Positions 14,401 through 16,461 of a stretch of DNA of 16,461 nt are shown here, piece after piece. The stretch comes from Candidatus Heimdallarchaeota archaeon (lineage in GTDB: Archaea; Asgardarchaeota; Heimdallarchaeia; Heimdallarchaeales; Heimdallarchaeaceae). Numbering within the stretch: position 1 is the first letter of the stretch; each line of letters opens with the position of its first letter. The notes beneath the pieces are model-generated. The model did no database searches, was not told the origin of the DNA, and was given only the letters and a program-made list of their open reading frames with translations. The DNA lies in the NCBI GenBank assembly GCA_016839875.1, contig JAEOTK010000085.1, forward strand, positions 1 to 16,461, written 5' to 3'. Made by a program: the position numbers and the translations under genes.

Positions 14401-14996
14401 ACCTTTACTAAGAATAATTCTAAAGCATTTGTTCCTAAAGAACCAGAACCATCTATTTCAAAATGTATATCGGCACCATAAAATTCAGCATATTCCCAGG
14501 TAATCTCAAATTCTTGAGCAATAGCTAGATAAGTGCCAAATTCAATATCATCATTTCCACTTCTTTGATACTCTATTTCTAAATATTCAGGAATTGCAGT
14601 TATACTTGTTATATTGTATTCCAATTCTGGGGTATAACCAGTTAAGTCAGATATAGAATAACTTCCTGTACTTGTTGCACTTACATAACTAGCTTTTGTA
14701 AGATTCAAATCAAAAGAATGGTAGGCTAACAAATCATCATCTATGCTAAAATTCATTCCATTTGAACTCATTTGATTTACCGGAGTATATGAGAATTTTA
14801 ACTGGTTGTCAAATAGATCTTCATTAGATTCTATTTCATCAGGGTTAAAGGAATCATCTATTTTCCTTAATAGAAAACCATTTTCAATCATAGAAGGATT
14901 GTAATTTCCTATTAGCAGCGGTAAAACCATCAAAGTTACTAGAGATAAGCAAAAGATAATCTTCTTGAATTCCTTAATTGTAGATGTATGACCCAA
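11406..14996 (-). CDS. Large single-pass surface protein with longin-like cytoplasmic domain and winged-helix-like end
   Basis: This 1196-residue protein begins with a signal peptide or anchor (about 10-30, KKIIFCLSLVTLMVLPLLIG) and ends outside with a long ectodomain (about 35-935). The ectodomain is beta-rich and Ser/Thr/Asn-rich, with about 27 N-x-S/T sequons. Two Ig-like repeats close the ectodomain (about 735-830 and 845-930). One transmembrane helix (941-965) is followed by RTRLANRKEQK, placing the rest inside. Residues about 985-1110 look like a longin/roadblock-type domain, with a KRLLVVHHETSSPVFEFD strand pair, a middle helix, and YYGFVITTGSSGAYTAYLFS strands. Residues about 1135-1190 resemble a winged helix. 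Only one sequon is predicted in the cytoplasmic part. Translation must start at the TTG at 14996, because a stop precedes it and the next Met lies in the signal. A GGGGTTATATAA stretch precedes it. It is the paralogue of the gene immediately upstream. Confidence 0.85.
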   Translation of the reverse strand: MGHTSTIKEFKKIIFCLSLVTLMVLPLLIGNYNPSMIENGFLLRKIDDSFNPDEIESNEDLFDNQLKFSYTPVNQMSSNGMNFSIDDDLLAYHSFDLNLTKASYVSATSTGSYSISDLTGYTPELEYNITSITAIPEYLEIEYQRSGNDDIEFGTYLAIAQEFEITWEYAEFYGADIHFEIDGSGSLGTNALELFLVKVESSGLPPDITNSSAILSNDLNDPYTNSTPVPSEAAGTLTFYDFEDIILEKGKYFVIANLSTVDSTSPGENFAWGYKNGGPFAGNSYAFDNSTMTWVNRSSNVDYTLMPYILPLDISQQPFTFNDPDQISLTDNAVAVNDLDQTINGTGLHDLVSNVSVEISFNNSYNFNYIFEGISSYQASNSTFSDLSVDWEILWNTTYVDTSAYSNIQRIHKILTPKDWDDTTYSMLINGSDPAQVTWNGDGYLCSLDELLDNNKYFEGQIKFSTRSPNYLYSTSINAESFSLGSWIASGGLAEGQNGSTVSSSVYIKDSSLVDVLDGELNFSIFDPNGEIIPLKTSLPVNISYNDVTNYTMIFNTQSGAGRYNVDTKFDPSVYGTDSEGFWTASYFWNNGTEVGFFSMRILVVKSTSFEYEWEINPGSDIWTNDSFSQISRLNGENISVRVYYYNISDPFFSGIGIPITSGSVSYSTTWEDSNSLTYIDPYYEYTIPLDVIAADYDITLAAEGHFLENHTIDFSTKIYHLFQIEKIESDSYHINYTNSVPIRFRLLDLSNASVPIFPDSIDVYGNGSVISADHFDTTIISDTIEVSLNTGDAGFDLGFHEIEISVSKLDYLENYGVPNTQASFIVQISPIVIEIQPDTTANEVFHNNQTSISFRLMDTNHSTFITGATIHASIDIEEAEVVTVFEESGLYTIVLRVFEPTVSSLNLFVNVSVNGYVSQLEFLLSSVVIKVPIIPTNGGITPALIAVIIVAIVAVLATVSFFLVRTRLANRKEQKIVQKSRIRELYQAVFMIKRLLVVHHETSSPVFEFDIDTRVNIDPSIISGVLQAISTIGQEMVGARTGVRKIEYYGFVITTGSSGAYTAYLFSDAELVPELEEGLQNLVTWFDVIFGYEGINWQGSMDIFKEYHSNIMEKIVEDLDLWLLYPVELAPKGLEKIDELDSISRQIVLFLEKRGKASAALIIDQMKQYEKEEVLSVLFSLVENEYLKRNITDNP
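11667..12044 (-). other. Longin/roadblock-like cytoplasmic domain of the large surface protein
   Basis: This covers residues about 985-1110. The order strand (KRLLVVHHE), strand (SPVFEFDI), helix (DPSIISGVLQAISTIGQ), strands (KIEYYGFVIT; AYTAYLFS) and long helix (PELEEGLQNLVTWFDVIF) is that of longin-type profilin-like folds. Those folds often bind small GTPases. The same order is repeated in the upstream paralogue (for example MKKLLIIHSETSLPVFELD and SYTIFLFS). The fold assignment is pattern-based, not a profile match. Confidence 0.55.
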
Positions 14997-15124
14997 TTAT
15001 ATAACCCCAGTTATAGTACACTATCACTGATATTAGTATACTTTAAATCTTTATCGTATTTTAAAATATGAAATATAGGCAACTAAAAACGGATTTGTTA
15101 TTTCATCTGCATAATTATTCAAAG
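14997..15124 (-). promoter_or_regulatory. Spacer between the two surface-protein genes
   Basis: The 128-bp A/T-rich gap holds an 8-bp palindrome, AGTATACT (15035-15042), and a TATA-like ATTTAAAG on the minus strand around 15041-15048, about 49 nt before the TTG at 14996. The downstream gene may therefore have its own promoter. No hairpin terminator is seen after the upstream gene. Confidence 0.35.
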
Positions 15125-16461
15125 TTAAGAAAAGGACATAAATTGTCTTCTTCTTAAAAATCCTTTATTGACCAATTTGAAATATGTTGTCAACACTTCT
15201 TCTAAGCCTTCATTTTGGAATTTTGTAATTATATCACTCAATAGAGCTTTATCACTTTTCATTATATATTGAGCCACTTTGAGATTAATATTCTCTAGTT
15301 TCTTAATATCACTCATTTTCTTAAATAATACCTCAACAGGGAAATAAATCCACAGGTATAATGTTTCAGCTGCTTTATCCTCTACTAGCTTTCTTTTATC
15401 ATCAAAAATCTCTGTTCTTCCATCCCATGTTTCTCCTTTGATCTCAAAAGTATATTCAAACCACATTATGAAATCAAATAGTTTGGTGTTAAATTCTGCA
15501 ATGATGTCTTCAGTTGAGAATAGAAAGATTGTATAACTGTTTGAACTTACACTATTAACAACGAAATTTTTGTATTCAAGTTTTCTTATATCACCTGTTA
15601 AACTCCCACCTATTGTTTTACCCATCTGAGCCACAACACTGAGAAAACCTGATACTAAAGTTGTTTCGACATGATTTTCTGGACTAATATCAAGTTCAAA
15701 TACTGGTAGACTTGTTTCTGAATGAATTATCAGCAGCTTCTTCATAGCTAAAACACTGTCTAATAATCCCACAATTTTTGATCTGTCTGAAACATCGACT
15801 GCTGAAGCTAATTCCTTTTTCTTTCTGGTTCTTGATGTTATCAGATAGAGAGTCATTATGAATATCAGAACAGCTGCTCCGGCAATAATAATATAGTAAA
15901 AGAATGGTAATTCAAAACCTCCACTGAGTGGAATCATTTTTACTTCAAAATCGAATCTAACTATATCATTCAAATATCCTGATCTGAAACCAGCTTTTGT
16001 TACAACAACAGACACATTCGCTGTTCCTTCTGTTATTCCATAGGATCCCATTCTAATAGAAAGAACTGTATTGTCACCATCAGTGCTTTGAGTGTAGTAA
16101 CCTGTTGAAACTAGTTCACTGTTAATGTACAAAATAATTGAATCTGGGAAAATTACTCCTTCTGAAGGATCTGTTTCATTGATAATTTTGAAAGAGAGAA
16201 TTGCATTGTCTGTAGAGTTGACTTCTAGATACGATTGTGAAGTTTCAATTCTATAAGTATTGAAAATCTCTAAATCAAGAGTGATAAATTTAGTTTCGAC
16301 TTCATCTCCTGTAGCTGTGAAATCGATATGATAGGTTTGTGCAGTGATATTTGCTGAAAGAGTTAAATTATACTCTGGAGCATTATTTGTGAAATTACCA
16401 GTTTCTCCCCAGGATGTAGAATATGATACTGTAGAATTTGCTATTGCGTACCCTAAATCAT
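15125..16461 (-). CDS. Second large surface protein with the same cytoplasmic architecture (N-terminus outside window)
   Basis: The frame is open from the window end (16461) to the stop at 15125, showing the last 444 residues of a longer protein. A TTG at 16132 is an internal codon, not the start: another 109 codons before it align with the paralogue. The visible ectodomain includes STVSYSTSWGETG, like SGSVSYSTTWEDSN in the neighbour, followed by one Ig-like repeat (VIFPDSIILY; the neighbour has PIFPDSIDVY). It then goes straight into a membrane helix (about 15839-15901) followed by TSRTRKKK. The cytoplasmic part has the longin-like domain (KKLLIIHSETSLPVFELD, KNFVVNS, SYTIFLFS), then LYLWIYFPVEV and a winged-helix-like end (KALLSDIITKFQNEG...LVNKGFLRRR). 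It has one Ig-like repeat fewer next to the membrane than its paralogue. The two genes probably arose by tandem duplication. Confidence 0.85.
   Translation of the reverse strand, partial: DLGYAIANSTVSYSTSWGETGNFTNNAPEYNLTLSANITAQTYHIDFTATGDEVETKFITLDLEIFNTYRIETSQSYLEVNSTDNAILSFKIINETDPSEGVIFPDSIILYINSELVSTGYYTQSTDGDNTVLSIRMGSYGITEGTANVSVVVTKAGFRSGYLNDIVRFDFEVKMIPLSGGFELPFFYYIIIAGAAVLIFIMTLYLITSRTRKKKELASAVDVSDRSKIVGLLDSVLAMKKLLIIHSETSLPVFELDISPENHVETTLVSGFLSVVAQMGKTIGGSLTGDIRKLEYKNFVVNSVSSNSYTIFLFSTEDIIAEFNTKLFDFIMWFEYTFEIKGETWDGRTEIFDDKRKLVEDKAAETLYLWIYFPVEVLFKKMSDIKKLENINLKVAQYIMKSDKALLSDIITKFQNEGLEEVLTTYFKLVNKGFLRRRQFMSFS

Noticed and set aside
15125..16132. A complete 335-residue protein starting at a TTG at 16132
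   Set aside because: The frame stays open for 109 more codons to the window end, and those codons align with the ectodomain of the neighbouring paralogue, so the gene is cut by the edge.
11406..16461. The tandem paralogues as part of a mobile element or phage
   Set aside because: There is no transposase, integrase, terminal repeat or change of base composition. Simple gene duplication explains them.
1..16461. tRNA, rRNA or CRISPR arrays
   Set aside because: No cloverleaf with GTTCGA-type T-loop, no rRNA-like G+C-rich block and no regularly spaced direct repeats were seen on either strand, though by-eye reading could miss a short tRNA.

Overview
The window is AT-rich (about one third G+C), gene-dense DNA from an archaeon, most likely an Asgard lineage. 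Pointers to archaea are a short PurA of about 336 residues, TATA boxes about 25 nt upstream of start codons with almost no leader, T-tract ends, and an AN1 zinc finger fused to a membrane domain. Pointers to Asgard are a Rab/Arf-like small GTPase and two large single-pass surface proteins whose cytoplasmic parts look like longin/roadblock (profilin-like) folds. The phylum assignment is inference; no rRNA or tRNA gene is present to settle it.

Layout. 1-455 (+) is the 3' end of an unrecognised gene cut by the window edge. 528-2072 (+) is the bifunctional NAD(P)HX repair enzyme. It converges on a DegV-type fatty-acid-binding protein (2082-2939, -). 3078-4612 (-) is a two-gene unit: the small GTPase, then a membrane-anchored protein with a highly charged tail. 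Divergent to it is purA (4735-5745, +), followed by a two-domain Usp-like protein and an AN1 zinc-finger membrane protein (to 7663). 7838-9124 (+) is an APC permease, then a DinB-fold protein paired with a small cysteine-rich TIGR04076-type protein, then an EamA/DMT transporter (to 10985). The rest is on the minus strand: a DsrE-like protein (10999-11337) and two tandem paralogous surface proteins (11406-14996 complete; 15125-16461 cut by the window end).

How the parts may work together. The metabolic genes (nnr, purA, the two transporters) are ordinary housekeeping. The unusual content is at the membrane. The two surface proteins have a long glycosylation-prone beta-rich ectodomain, one transmembrane helix, a longin-like cytoplasmic domain and a winged-helix-like C-terminus. 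They read as receptor or adhesion proteins that could couple the cell surface to small GTPases; a small GTPase lies about 7 kb away, but no partnership is shown. The AN1 membrane protein keeps the outline of an AN1-linked site-2 protease, yet its HExxH motif reads HLVLQ and its LDG motif reads SNG. It therefore looks like a catalytically dead pseudoprotease. The Usp-like protein has likewise lost the glycines of its nucleotide loop in both halves. The sequence shows no mobile element, CRISPR array or RNA gene, and no gene-free stretch exceeds 300 bases.
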